From Calliopum simillimum (lineage: Eukaryota > Arthropoda > Insecta > Diptera > Lauxaniidae): 64,000 nucleotides of DNA. Below, piece by piece: positions 54,919 through 64,000 of this stretch. A program made the translations under genes and the position numbers. The stretch spans positions 2,194,001 through 2,258,000 of the forward strand of contig OX638370.1 of NCBI GenBank assembly GCA_951812925.1, read 5' to 3'. Position 1 is the first letter of the stretch; each line of letters begins with the position of its first letter. The notes under the pieces were generated by a model. That model ran no database searches. It was given only the letters and a program-made list of their open reading frames with translations, and was not told the DNA's origin.

Positions 54919-55356
54919 TCATCTTTCTGGTAGGTAACATATGGATTCCGCGCCAAAAGAACTGCTCCGGTTTTGAGGCCAAAAATTAATCAAGCCAATT
55001 TCTGATACCCTGTTCTGAAGTGAAGCGTATCCCAGTGAGAACGGGCAATAAGGCGGATGAGCCAAATCTTCCCATCCAATATTTTCCAAATAGTTTTTAA
55101 CCGGTCTTCTAACATGTGGCCGAGCTTGCTCATGTTGAAAAATTATGACTTCGTGTCTGGTCGTATATTCCGGTCGTTTCTCGGCTATGGCTCTATTTAA
55201 ACGGATCAATTGTGTTCGATAAAGGTGACCTGTGAGCATTACCTTGGCACCATGGACGTTTGCCTTTGGCTGGGAAGGTCCTGGTTGTCCGGGCTTCACA
55301 TATGAATGTTTGCGTTTCGGGTTGTCGTAATGAATCCATTTTTCATCCCTAGTCAC
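54919..55356 (-). pseudogene. Mariner transposase, C-terminal remnant
   Basis: Reads MTRDEKWIHYDNPKRKHSY, VKPGQPGPSQPKANVHGAKV, TGHLYRTQLIRLNRA and EKRPEYTTRHEVIIFQHEQA. The first catalytic Asp is in RDEKW (codon 55345-55347). The second should be Asp in a HDNARPH-like motif, but here the codon at 55129-55131 reads Glu (HEQARPH). About 20 residues of the family's WWDQ-containing stretch are deleted before LYRTQL. The SPDLAPSDY region is scrambled after PHPPYCPF-like sequence. The enzyme would be inactive. Family membership is clear from the many conserved blocks. Confidence 0.88.
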
Positions 55357-55620
55357 GATCCGATGAAAAATGACTTTCGGCAGCAGTTTTCTTCATATTA
55401 AAGTAATGAAGAAGAACTCCCCGCAAAAACACTTTTTCAGGCACAAAGTATGACATATTTGAGTGAAAAAAAAAAATATTGTTGTTTACGCTTCAAATGA
55501 TTGACGTATACTGAAAAAGACGCACTATGACAGTAGCTTTCCAACGCATGTTTGGAATATTGGAACGATGGAATAATAATCAAGTAACGCCATCTCTTAG
55601 CAAACCGCACGAATTAAGTT

Positions 55621-56033
55621 ATAGACCCAATATTTTTCGAAATTCGCAAAACTGACGAAGTTATAGCTATCGGAAGATCGGGATATATCTTTATGAAAGC
55701 CGGAACCCCACAATGAATTTTAATAACATTGGTGTCATATGAAAGGTTTGTTACTAAAACTATGCATTAATAATAGTTTTTGGAAAAAAATGCTTAAAAA
55801 AAACTGGTCAAAATTTTCGAAAAATTGCCATAACTCGAAAACCATGACTAGGACTTAAAACTTTTATGCATTCATTTTGTAGCCAATTGAAATATGTACC
55901 TTTCATATAACATCAATATAATTAAAATTCATCAAGGGATTCCGAACTTATACTGGTTTTCAAAAAGCTACATTCTGATCTTCCGATAGCTATATCTCCG
56001 TCAGTATTGTGAATTTCGAAAAATGGTTCTAAG
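55621..56033. mobile_element. Foldback (MITE-like) element nested in mariner
   Basis: ATTTTTCGAAATTCGCAAAA (from 55632) with TAGCTATCGGAAGATCGGGA is mirrored by TCTGATCTTCCGATAGCTAT and GTGAATTTCGAAAAATGG ending near 56033. Inner blocks (AATGAATTTTAATAACATTG, ATATGAAAGGT) also pair. No coding sequence. Confidence 0.78.
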
Positions 56034-56103
56034 AAAAGTTGTTCAGAATTGTCCCAGAAATCATTAATTTTCCGAAGTTCTACTTAACCCCAACCACCCT
56101 GCA

Positions 56104-56783
56104 TATAATCCGCTTGCATGAGAAAGTACAAAATTTACTAAGATACCACTTTTTTGTCGGTGTTCCAGCAAACACTCTGAACATTTTCTTACTCCTTCCA
56201 TTAGACTTTTGCCACCCGCATATCGCACGATTTTCTACCTATGAATCATAAAGCGGTACCTACTCTGAATATACATATAAAAAAAAAAACAATTTCTCAC
56301 TCTCTTATGAGCATGGTATGCCAAAATCAGTGTATTGTGGTTTTGCATAAGTCTATGGAAAGCTTTAGTTAACGATACATATTCAATTACCTCTGTTAAA
56401 CAATTTGATTTAATATTTAGTGAAATGTAATTTAGTAGTTTTTAAAAATTAAAGTTAATACGTGATTTAAAATTACAAAGTCGTATTCTCATTTATTTAT
56501 ACTAAAACAGTCGGTATGGGGTTGTTTATTTTATAGAGGAACGATGAAGGCATTTTGCCTCTACTCTGGTCATTTAAGCCTTAGTGGATTCCACAAAACT
56601 CCACATTTGAATAAAAAAATTCAGAATCGTGGAAAAACGTGAAAAAAAATTATATGCACATGAAAAAAATGGCATTAGAATGTTGCCATGGCACATGAAA
56701 TGGCATAGCATATGAAAAAAAAATGGCATAATTTAATTATCGAAATATAAATAGAAATTTAATATTAATATCTATTTATAATA
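56104..56783. other. No gene seen
   Basis: AT-rich flank. The repeated wording GGCATAGCATATGAAAAAAA/GAAAAAAATGGCAT near 56660-56730 is a minor local duplication. Confidence 0.4.
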
Positions 56784-57111
56784 CAGTATGCCCTCGCTTA
56801 AAGCAATCCTCGATACACGCAACACCTCAATAAAAACAACACCATAATTTTTTACATTGCAGACTCTGTTAATGCAACTTAAAAAAAAAAACAAAATAGA
56901 CTCAGTTAACGCAACTTTCTATGCAAGAGTCAGTTTTGTTTCCTTTTTAAATGGTTTTGGTTTTTTGCTTTCTACTCTTTCTAACAAGATTTAGTTTTGG
57001 GATTCCCCACTTAAGCATATCAACGAGTCATACAAGCAAATTTGATATGATGCATGTACGCATTTCTTTGTATTTAACTTCGTGATCGGTTATGTTTTGT
57101 TTGCTACAAAA

Positions 57112-57475
57112 ATGCCAGTTGTTAAAAGTGTTACTAAACTTTCAATAGCTCAAAAATGCGTAATCCTTAGTAAACTTGATAAAAGCGTTTCTATTAAATC
57201 AATATGCCAAAAATATAAAGTGAATAAATCTACAATATCAAGATTAAAGAAGAATAAGGACGCGCTGAGAAAATTTCTTGCGAATGCGGAATCTGGGCCA
57301 GGAAGACGTGTTGCAACAAGATCTTGTGAATTTTCCAAAATGGAAAAGGCAGCTGGTTTTTGAAGCAAAGAGAGCACAATTTGCCCATTTCTACAGAAAT
57401 TTTGAAGTGTAAAGCGCGCCAGTTGCACAATGAATTGGAGGACAGATCTTCTTCATTCAACGCTAGCAACGGCTG
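57112..57475 (+). pseudogene. Tigger-like transposase, N-terminal part
   Basis: ATG 57112 (MPVVKSVTKLSIAQKCVILS) starts a CENP-B/pogo-type helix-turn-helix (KLSIAQK..VSIKSICQKYKVNKSTISRL). Reading then goes through KMEKAAGF to a stop at 57361-57363. The expected continuation, WFLKQREHNLPISTEIL, then KARQLHNELEDRSSSFNASN, is in another frame from about 57354. A one-base shift near 57345-57354 has therefore broken the gene. The BEL insertion follows at 57475. Confidence 0.85.
57471..57475. repeat. Left target-site duplication of BEL (GGCTG)
   Basis: GGCTG before the left LTR, repeated at 63658-63662 after the right LTR. Confidence 0.93.
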
Positions 57476-57843
57476 TGTTTTGAGGACGACAAGCCTTTTT
57501 GTCACCCGTTTAATTTTAATTAGAAATTGATATATATAAACCGCACGGCGATCACTAAACTCGGAGCTCTTAAGCTTATACGAAATAAAACACGTCTGCT
57601 TAATTTTACTTATAAACTTTAACTCAACTGTATTTTACAATTTATGTTGTTAGCAACTCAAAAAGACTTTAGAAAAGAACAAAATTTAAGTACATAAGGA
57701 ATAACGCTAAATCAAAAACAATTCGTGAGAGAAACTGCAGTTACTTATTGAAAATATGTAAACAAGGTTATCGAAAGGCAAAGTATAAAAAATGTAATTA
57801 TGTTATGTGAGTAAATTAAATCTGCAAAGCAGGGGCGGCATCA
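57476..57843 (-). repeat. BEL 3' LTR
   Basis: 368 bp, TGTTTTGAGG...GGCGGCATCA on the plus strand, so TG/CA ended on both strands. It matches the 5' LTR at 367 of 368 positions by direct reading. Confidence 0.95.
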
Positions 57844-57853
57844 TTCTCCCCCC
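57844..57853 (-). promoter_or_regulatory. BEL polypurine tract
   Basis: GGGGGGAGAA in the element's direction, directly before the 3' LTR. Confidence 0.88.
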
Positions 57854-57879
57854 GTTGGAAGGTTCACCTTTCAACAGCA

Positions 57880-60800
57880 TTAGATTGGAAGCAGGCATAG
57901 CTTATTAACTGCACGCCGAACCGAACCATTAGCTACTTTGATGATAGCTACTCGAACGACACCGTCTTGACCCTTGATTATTTCCGTAATTCTGCCAAGT
58001 GGCCACTTGAGAGGTGGAGTATTTTCATCTCTGATAAGGACCATTGCGCCAATCGAAATGTTAGTTGTAGATGCAGACCACTTAGACCTTTGCTGCAGTA
58101 AGGTGAGGTACTCACTGGACCATTTTTTCCAAAAAATCTGCTGCATACGACTTATGTGTTGCCAACGACTTAAGCGAGAAATGTCAAGATTTGTTAGGTC
58201 AGGTTCCGTGATTGCCATGAAGGATGAGCCAATTAAAAAATGTGCAGGAGTCAGCACCTCCAGATCTGCAGGATTTTCTGAAAGTGGATATAGAGGTCGA
58301 GAATTTAATATCGCAGAAATTTGACAAATCAAGGTTCTGAGTTCATCAAATTTAAAAATAGAAAGGCCGATGGTTCGTATGAGGTGATGCTTAGCACTTT
58401 TAATCGCAGCCTCCCATAGACCGCCAAAGTGCGGAGAGCGCGGCGGTATAAATTTCCAGTCAATGTGATCAGACAAACACTGTTGGTGAACTGCACTTAT
58501 ATGGTTGCTGCTTAAAAAAAGTCGACTTAATTCGGTCAATTCATTTTTGGCGCCAACAAAGTTTGTGGCATTGTCTGACCATATTATATTCGGCTTTCCA
58601 CGAGTGCTGACGAAACGTTTTAATGCGGCAAGAAATCCATCTGTAGACAAATCTTGGACGAGCTCTAAATGAATAGCCTTTGTGGCGAAACAAATAAATA
58701 GACAAATATAGCATTTAATTGGAGCCTTGTTGCGCACTTCTGAGCGATATAAAAATGGTCCGCAATAATCAATTCCAGTAGTTGTAAACGCCCTGCTGAT
58801 TTGAACTCTTTCTTTTGGTAGATCACCCATAATATGCGTTAATAATTTTGGCTTCGCCCGAAAACATAAAATACATTTACTCAGTGTGTGAGATATAGTT
58901 TTTCTTCCGCCTAAAGGCCAATAATGCATACGAATTGACGCCAAAGTTGCCTGTGGACCAGCGTGCAGGAGTTTTCTATGAAAATATTCAGCAATGGAAC
59001 GCGTTAATGGATGATCTTTCGGCAAAATTATTGGATGACGAGAAGCGAAGCTTAAAGATGAATTTCGTAAGCGCCCACCTACCCTTATGACCGCATCATC
59101 GTCTAAAAATGGATTCAAATTCAATAATTTGCTAGATTTATCAATTGTTTCTTTCGATCTAAGTGAACTGTATTCTGATTGAAAATTAACAATTTGTATC
59201 GAACGAAGCAATAACAAAGTACCCGCCTCAATATCAAGTGTAGTAAGAGGACCTGAAACAGCATTTGAATTCGATTTCCTTCGATTTATGAAACGATAGA
59301 TATATGCGAATACTCTTTGAATCTTTTCAAAAGATGAAATATATTTACACCGTAGAGAAAGATCTTCATACTTTTGTGTAGATAAAAGAACATTTTTTCG
59401 CATCTCAGGCAAATTTTGAGTAGCTGTTGGGCGTGCAGGCTTTACATATTCAGTTTTTTTAAGAAATGATGGACCATGATTCCATAATGTAGAAAGCATA
59501 AGCTCTTGCGCAGATGCACCCCTGGATAAAATGTCAGCAGGGTTTAATTCAGTAGGTATATAATTCCATGACATATTTTTTGTTAAGGTTTGAACTTTTG
59601 ATATGCGATTGGAGACGAAAATAGTGAACCTCGAAGATTCGCTTTGCAGCCATGACAAAACAACTGTGGAATCGCTCCAGCAATAAAATTTACCGTTGAA
59701 AATATTCATTTTATAAATTGCATCTGCAAGTTCGGCCAAAAGCACGGCAGCAGAAAGCTCCAATTTCGGCACTGTCAAAGTTTTTAGAGGAGCGACTCGC
59801 GATTTGGAGCAAAGTAGATTAACTTTTGTCCGACCATTATACTTGGCACGAATATAAACACATGTCCCGTAAGCTGCTAAACTGGCGTCACAGAAAAGAT
59901 GAATTTCCAAAGTTGCTTTAGGAAGCAATAAATATCGATCAAATCTAAATTCGTCAATTTTACAAAGTTCTGACGAAAACTTTATCCATGAGCATTGAAT
60001 GGATTGTGGAAGACTTTCGTCCCAGTCAAATCCTTCTCTCCATAGTAATTGCATGAAGATTTTTGCCTTTGTTATAATAGGTCCTATTAGGCCTAGCGGA
60101 TCATATAAACGTGCAATCGTTGACAAAATAGAGCGCTTTGTTACCTTTTTTGCTGAGTGAAATGATGATAGAGAGAACAAAAAATTATCCGATTTTGGAT
60201 CCCACACTAGGCCAAGAGCCTTTGTAACCATCGTACCATCGTGAAACTTAAGATATTTCTCACGCTCAGATTCTGGAATATCCTGAAGGACTGATGAACT
60301 ATTTGAGCACCACTTTCTGATTTGAAAATGCCCCTTTTGTAACAACTGCGAAGTTTGTTGCATAATTTCTCGCACTTCAGTTACTGAGTTACCTCCAGAT
60401 ATCAAATCGTCTACGTAGAAGTCCCTGTATGTAATTTTTGAGCCCTGTGGAAACGCTTCCTTTTCATCATTTGCTAGCTGCTGCATAGTACGAATGGCTA
60501 AGAATGCTGCGGGTTTTGTCCCATACGTAACTGTGTCTAATTTAAATATTTTTAAGTTATCCTCAGGGTTATCGCGCCAAATAATACATTGCAAGAAGGT
60601 ATCGGGTTCCGCCACTCGAATGCAACGATACATTTTGCATATATCACCTGTTATCGCTATTTGAAATGATCGAAAGCGAAGAAGTATTTCGAACAATTTT
60701 GGCTGAATTACTGGCCCAGCCATTAATATATGATTTAATGAATAGCCTGTTGTTGTGACCGCTGAGGCGTCAAATACTACGCGCAGCTTAGTGGTAGAGC

Positions 60801-63069
60801 TGTCTTCTTTAAACACGCAATGGTGAGGAAGAAAATAATTAGGACTATCTTTGGGGATAGCCTTAATGTTTGACATATGGCCTAGATCCTGATATTCTTT
60901 TATAAATGCTGCATACTGCTTCTTGAGCTCAGGGTGCTTGGTCAATCGCTTTTCCAGATTTTTAAAACGAAATAGAGCCTGCTGATACGAATCACCTAAT
61001 TCAGATGGCGCTATCTTAAAAGGAAGACATACCGAATATTCACCATTAGCTAATCGAGTGTGAGTTTTACTAAAATGGTGCTCACAATCCAACTCTTCCT
61101 TTGTGACCTTTGTGGTCGGCTCAAATCCCGATTCACTTTCCCAAAAGCCTCTTACTAGCTCATCTAAACGAAAATCCGATTCAAAATGTGCAAGCGAATT
61201 GGACACATTAGCCATCAAACATGAAACTTTGGAGCTAAATTGTTGACCACCACCTGAAGCAATCCATCCCAATTGAGTTTTTTGCAAAATTGTTGAACCA
61301 TTTTTTAGCCGTATTTGTCCTACACTAAGAAGTTCAAAAAAGAGATTTGCACCTATCAGTAGATCAATGTGTTGAGATTTATTGAACTCTGGATCTGCAA
61401 GTTGAATGTTGTTAGGTACATTCCAATCGGCACGAGGTGAGGAGAAATTTGGCTGATTTTCTGTTATACAGGGGACTATAACCGCTGAAAGCAATGCTTT
61501 GTATTCGGATACACGAGACCGCATGGAAACAAGCACAGTCCCATCTGCAATCATATCTGCCTGGCCAATGCCAGAAATTAATACTGATGTTTGCCTTTTG
61601 TTGAGGTTTAGCTGATGCACCATTCGAGACGTTATAAAATGTAACTGCGAACCAGAATCGAGTATAGCTCGACAGGGTACATAGACTCCTACTGAATTTT
61701 GAACTAAAACAACAGCAGTTGCCAAAAGAGTGGTATTTTCATTTATGCAATGCTCGGCATCGCCTAAAGTGTCCAAACGACTTGCAGAAACAAGCGCAGT
61801 TTGTGAAGGAGTGGAATGAAAGGGTACCTCAGTTGTACCAGCAGCTGCTGAAATTAAAGCTTCGTGAAGCGTGGAGTGATGTTTTTGCATACATGTACGA
61901 CATGATGAAGAGGTGCAGGCCTCAATAGAATGTCCACGCTTTAAACAATTAATGCATGATTGAAGTCGCCGTGCTTCTTTGAGCCGAAGAGCAGGCGATA
62001 ATTTTACAAATTGAGGGCATCGAGGTAAATAATGGTCATTTGATCGACACAATGCACAACAGTGACTCTTGTTGGCAGAAGCAAATAAAACACGTTTTTT
62101 ATAAAATGGTTTTCCCACCTGGTTGCCCGGTGTATCTGTTACCATGGCAGTATCCACATTTTCCATCATCTGGCAGCGCTTGGTTAAAAATGATGCCATC
62201 ATCTCCCACGTAGGCAGCTCATTAACAGCTGTTTGTTCCTCCCATTTTCTCTGTGAAGATGCATCAAGCTTCGTGAAAACCAAATGTATGAGTAGACAAT
62301 CAGCCAGCTGCTCATTTGTGCCCAAAGTTTGCAATGCGCGTAGATGCGAGTTTAATTTGTCTGACAGATCGCGCAGCTGCAACGCTGAATTGGAGCCTAC
62401 TTTCTGCATTCCAAAAATTTCTCGAATATGTGCCTGAAAATTCAAACGCTTATTATTAAATCTGTCATTTAACAACTGAATAGCTTTGTCATAATTAATT
62501 TCACTGATATCTAGAGATCGAATGGTATCCAGCGCTGAATCCTTCAAACTGCATCGCAAGTGTTGAAACTTTTCAATTTTGGTTAAATCATTATCGTTGT
62601 GTATGATCGCTTGATAAGTGGAAAAAAAGTCGGGCCATTCTGCGTAATGCCCGCTGAAAGTAGGGATTTGCAATACCGGCAAACGCGGCTTCGGTGGTGC
62701 AATAATAATAGACGGCTGAGAATCCTCAGGCCCATTTGGACGGATAGTAGATGAATGAGTCGGACGCTGTATGTTGAGACCTCGTGTTAAAACTGCTTTG
62801 ACCTCCAAATAAATTGTTAAAAAGTCGACGCGAGTATTTTCATCAATTTCCTCGGGGCATAGCTCTTCAATTTCTGATTGCTGACTTTCAAACGATATTT
62901 GCAATTTATCCGCCTGTTCAATTTTTACCGCTAGTATTGCATCATCGGAGTCGCCATCGATACCACTTAACAAGCTTCTTAATTGCTTAAAGATGGAAGC
63001 AACCTGTTTCTTCTTAGGCCCAATTACATCCACACCAGGTTCACTGCTCACCGAATCCCGGTTACCCAT
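57880..63069 (-). CDS. BEL/Pao Gag-Pol polyprotein, 1729 residues
   Basis: One open frame starting MGNRDSVSSEPGVDVIGPK. Gag (DUF1759-like) covers about 30-320. Cys/His knuckles follow (CALCRSNDHYLPRC; CINCLKRGHSIEAC from 372; CRTCMQKHH). The aspartic protease (DUF1758-like) has DSG at 471-473 in AILDSGSQLHF. The reverse transcriptase spans about 720-930 (LRVVFDASA near 764) with YVDD at 885-888. A Pao/A17-type RNase H region (IHLFCDASLAAYG, WSDSTVVLSWL) follows. The integrase has an HHCC finger (HRKLLHAG..., CILCFRAKP) near 1366, then Asp1434 (GIDYCGPF), Asp1499 (WSDNATNF) and Glu1553 (HFGGLWEAA). A DUF5641-like domain (VLIRDENTPPLKWPLGRI) ends the protein. All catalytic residues are present and no frame break is seen. 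No envelope gene. Confidence 0.97.
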   Translation of the reverse strand: MGNRDSVSSEPGVDVIGPKKKQVASIFKQLRSLLSGIDGDSDDAILAVKIEQADKLQISFESQQSEIEELCPEEIDENTRVDFLTIYLEVKAVLTRGLNIQRPTHSSTIRPNGPEDSQPSIIIAPPKPRLPVLQIPTFSGHYAEWPDFFSTYQAIIHNDNDLTKIEKFQHLRCSLKDSALDTIRSLDISEINYDKAIQLLNDRFNNKRLNFQAHIREIFGMQKVGSNSALQLRDLSDKLNSHLRALQTLGTNEQLADCLLIHLVFTKLDASSQRKWEEQTAVNELPTWEMMASFLTKRCQMMENVDTAMVTDTPGNQVGKPFYKKRVLFASANKSHCCALCRSNDHYLPRCPQFVKLSPALRLKEARRLQSCINCLKRGHSIEACTSSSCRTCMQKHHSTLHEALISAAAGTTEVPFHSTPSQTALVSASRLDTLGDAEHCINENTTLLATAVVLVQNSVGVYVPCRAILDSGSQLHFITSRMVHQLNLNKRQTSVLISGIGQADMIADGTVLVSMRSRVSEYKALLSAVIVPCITENQPNFSSPRADWNVPNNIQLADPEFNKSQHIDLLIGANLFFELLSVGQIRLKNGSTILQKTQLGWIASGGGQQFSSKVSCLMANVSNSLAHFESDFRLDELVRGFWESESGFEPTTKVTKEELDCEHHFSKTHTRLANGEYSVCLPFKIAPSELGDSYQQALFRFKNLEKRLTKHPELKKQYAAFIKEYQDLGHMSNIKAIPKDSPNYFLPHHCVFKEDSSTTKLRVVFDASAVTTTGYSLNHILMAGPVIQPKLFEILLRFRSFQIAITGDICKMYRCIRVAEPDTFLQCIIWRDNPEDNLKIFKLDTVTYGTKPAAFLAIRTMQQLANDEKEAFPQGSKITYRDFYVDDLISGGNSVTEVREIMQQTSQLLQKGHFQIRKWCSNSSSVLQDIPESEREKYLKFHDGTMVTKALGLVWDPKSDNFLFSLSSFHSAKKVTKRSILSTIARLYDPLGLIGPIITKAKIFMQLLWREGFDWDESLPQSIQCSWIKFSSELCKIDEFRFDRYLLLPKATLEIHLFCDASLAAYGTCVYIRAKYNGRTKVNLLCSKSRVAPLKTLTVPKLELSAAVLLAELADAIYKMNIFNGKFYCWSDSTVVLSWLQSESSRFTIFVSNRISKVQTLTKNMSWNYIPTELNPADILSRGASAQELMLSTLWNHGPSFLKKTEYVKPARPTATQNLPEMRKNVLLSTQKYEDLSLRCKYISSFEKIQRVFAYIYRFINRRKSNSNAVSGPLTTLDIEAGTLLLLRSIQIVNFQSEYSSLRSKETIDKSSKLLNLNPFLDDDAVIRVGGRLRNSSLSFASRHPIILPKDHPLTRSIAEYFHRKLLHAGPQATLASIRMHYWPLGGRKTISHTLSKCILCFRAKPKLLTHIMGDLPKERVQISRAFTTTGIDYCGPFLYRSEVRNKAPIKCYICLFICFATKAIHLELVQDLSTDGFLAALKRFVSTRGKPNIIWSDNATNFVGAKNELTELSRLFLSSNHISAVHQQCLSDHIDWKFIPPRSPHFGGLWEAAIKSAKHHLIRTIGLSIFKFDELRTLICQISAILNSRPLYPLSENPADLEVLTPAHFLIGSSFMAITEPDLTNLDISRLSRWQHISRMQQIFWKKWSSEYLTLLQQRSKWSASTTNISIGAMVLIRDENTPPLKWPLGRITEIIKGQDGVVRVAIIKVANGSVRRAVNKLCLLPI

Positions 63070-63270
63070 TTTAACACACCACGCGATTTTAAAGTGGGGC
63101 TCACTTTATCGAAAGTTTAGTTTTTTGGCTGTACGTAGCCTTTTTGCTTTATAGCACAGCACTCTGCTCAATGCCTGATGTATGATTGCCGCTACGCTGC
63201 GGGCTTTGAAAATTTACGAAATTTTCTTTACCACTAGGGTAATACGAAATAGTCCACGGATATCACGGAT

Positions 63271-63288
63271 ATCACGTCGGGGTCACCA
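63271..63288 (-). promoter_or_regulatory. BEL primer-binding site for tRNA-Trp
   Basis: In the element's direction TGGTGACCCCGACGTGAT, one base after the 5' LTR. This is complementary over 18 bases to the 3' end of tRNA-Trp including CCA, the same primer that Rous sarcoma virus uses. Confidence 0.93.
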
Positions 63289-63289
63289 A

Positions 63290-63657
63290 TGCTTTGAGGA
63301 CGACAAGCCTTTTTGTCACCCGTTTAATTTTAATTAGAAATTGATATATATAAACCGCACGGCGATCACTAAACTCGGAGCTCTTAAGCTTATACGAAAT
63401 AAAACACGTCTGCTTAATTTTACTTATAAACTTTAACTCAACTGTATTTTACAATTTATGTTGTTAGCAACTCAAAAAGACTTTAGAAAAGAACAAAATT
63501 TAAGTACATAAGGAATAACGCTAAATCAAAAACAATTCGTGAGAGAAACTGCAGTTACTTATTGAAAATATGTAAACAAGGTTATCGAAAGGCAAAGTAT
63601 AAAAAATGTAATTATGTTATGTGAGTAAATTAAATCTGCAAAGCAGGGGCGGCATCA
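63290..63657 (-). repeat. BEL 5' LTR
   Basis: 368 bp. The only difference from the 3' LTR is C instead of T at 63292. Confidence 0.95.
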
Positions 63658-64000
63658 GGCTGGTTTTCAAATTTTAAAAAGCGGCATGGTATTCGCATCT
63701 TAAAAATTTGTGGAGAGAAGGTATCAAGTCAAACAAATCTTGTCGAGTCTTTTCTGAAAAAATTTCAAGATAAAATAAAAGAACTCAATTTAGTTCCGGA
63801 TCAAATCTATAACGCCGATGAGTCGGGCTTATTTTACAAACTCATGCCGAACAAGACATTCGTTAGCTTTAAAGAATAGTCAGCTCCTGGGCGTAAAGTA
63901 AGCAAGGAACGCATAACTTTTCTCGCTTGCACCAACGCTTCTGGCACGCACAAAGTAAAACCATTCGTTATCGGAAAAGCATTGAACCCCAGAGCATTCC
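63658..64000 (+). pseudogene. Tigger-like transposase, catalytic part, partial
   Basis: Begins with the GGCTG duplication and continues the N-terminal part: FSNFKKRHGIRILKICGEK, then VESFLKKFQDKIKELNLVPD. The first catalytic Asp of the DDE domain is in YNADESGLFYKL (codon 63817-63819). A TAG stop interrupts at 63877-63879, after FVSFKE; the frame then goes on through SAPGRKVSKERITFLACTNA and VKPFVIGKALNPRAF to the window edge. So the gene carries a stop, an upstream frameshift and the BEL insertion, and is dead. Confidence 0.87.

Larger units (their letters stand above)
54813..56103 (-). mobile_element. Decayed mariner element with a nested palindrome
   Basis: The left end reads AAAGGGTGGTTGGGGTT (54814) and the right end in reverse reads GCAGGGTGGTTGGGGTTAAG (from 56101). 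TA lies outside both when the ends are set at 54813 and 56103. The left part carries a minus-strand transposase remnant (54919-55356). Most of the right part is replaced by the palindrome 55621-56033, so the 5' half of the transposase gene is missing. Confidence 0.75.
57476..63657 (-). mobile_element. Intact BEL/Pao LTR retrotransposon
   Basis: 6182 bp in minus orientation. LTRs of 368 bp (57476-57843 and 63290-63657) differ only at the third base of the plus-strand copy (TGT versus TGC). The element has a perfect tRNA-Trp primer site, a polypurine tract, GGCTG target duplication and one open 1729-residue frame without envelope. It is inserted in a Tigger-like transposase gene. The near-identity of its LTRs shows a recent insertion, and the copy may be autonomous. 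Confidence 0.97.
56784..64000 (+). mobile_element. Tigger-like (pogo) DNA transposon, split by BEL, right end outside
   Basis: The left end CAGTATGCCCTCGCTTAAAG at 56784 follows TA (56782-56783) and resembles Tigger ends (CAGT..., CGCTTAA). It holds a pogo/Tigger-type transposase gene with its first part at 57112-57475 and the next part at 63658-64000. The two parts are separated by the BEL/Pao element. The right inverted repeat lies beyond the window. Confidence 0.8.

Noticed and set aside
57880..63069. Envelope gene in the BEL element (endogenous retrovirus)
   Set aside because: The frame ends in a DUF5641-like domain shortly before the polypurine tract; there is no room for an envelope.
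63295..63657. BEL LTR starting at TGAGG (63295 and 57481)
   Set aside because: The five bases further out also match except one, they begin with TG, and only that boundary gives the GGCTG duplication.
1..64000. tRNA, rRNA or snRNA genes
   Set aside because: I looked for GGTTCGAATCC-type T-loops with box A, and for conserved rRNA words, on both strands; only the tRNA-Trp-complementary primer site of BEL and the half-tRNA site of copia were found.

Overview
This is eukaryotic, repeat-dominated, AT-rich DNA, most likely from a higher (schizophoran) fly; a tephritid-like genome is a guess. The reasons are long poly-T/poly-A runs, abundant (GTT)n/(CAG)n tracts, copia, BEL/Pao, mariner, maT-like and Tigger-like transposons, and no closely packed genes. 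I found no host protein-coding gene that I can name and no rRNA, tRNA or CRISPR array. The window looks like intergenic or intronic DNA. A few GC-richer islands could be enhancers, promoters or 5' exons (about 4.3-4.6, 13.65-14.3, 15.4-15.7, 26.46-27.2, 30.6-31.1, 32.2-32.4, 40.4-40.6, 43.7-44.2, 47.1-47.5 and 52.2-53.0 kb).

Layout. 1-2393: 13 units of a ~180-bp satellite. 5.6-6.1 kb: foldback repeat. 6.25-7.4 kb: ~180 copies of a CCAAGA hexamer with an inverted tail. 7.98-8.84 kb: TA-flanked inverted-repeat element with an iterated TGTGGTAT motif. 9.53-9.99 kb: a GTTAAC-rich element. 11.85-13.15 kb: decayed mariner. 14.93-15.19 kb: near-perfect palindrome built on AAATAACGCCC. 16.34-17.06 kb: diverged tandem repeats. 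21.70-22.65 kb: foldback element inserted in the end of a second inverted-repeat element (22.65-24.04 kb) that holds a minisatellite. 24.6-25.6 kb: old tandem repeats. 27.5-28.25 kb: two palindromic elements. 29.35-30.25 kb: minisatellite. 32.73-38.26 kb: foldback element carrying an intact copia element (33559-37861). 38.77-40.1 kb: foldback composite with a nested MITE. 42.7-43.3 kb: two small palindromes. 45.46-46.68, 50.34-51.25 and 53.10-54.63 kb: more inverted-repeat elements with iterated motifs. 48.31-49.00 kb: maT-like remnant. 49212-49411: assembly gap. 51.71-52.04 kb: second copy of the TAA-flanked MITE. 54.81-56.10 kb: decayed mariner. 56.78 kb to the end: a Tigger-like transposon split by an intact BEL/Pao element (57476-63657).

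Two retrotransposons look recent and possibly active. The copia element has identical 176-bp LTRs, a GGTGT target duplication, a half-tRNA-iMet-type primer site, a polypurine tract and an uninterrupted 1280-residue Gag-Pol. The BEL element has 368-bp LTRs with one mismatch, a GGCTG target duplication, an 18/18 tRNA-Trp primer site and an uninterrupted 1729-residue Gag-Pol. Each makes its own capsid, protease, reverse transcriptase/RNase H and integrase.

The most unusual signal is a recurring architecture. Many short inverted-repeat elements carry a private 8-18 bp motif repeated several times, in one orientation in the left half and the opposite orientation in the right half. Three of them (7985-8837, 45455-46675, 50344-51247) also share TA flanks and a GGG(G/T)AA-type end although their motifs differ. 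I propose that they form one non-autonomous DNA-transposon group with fast-evolving transposase-binding motifs; this is inference.
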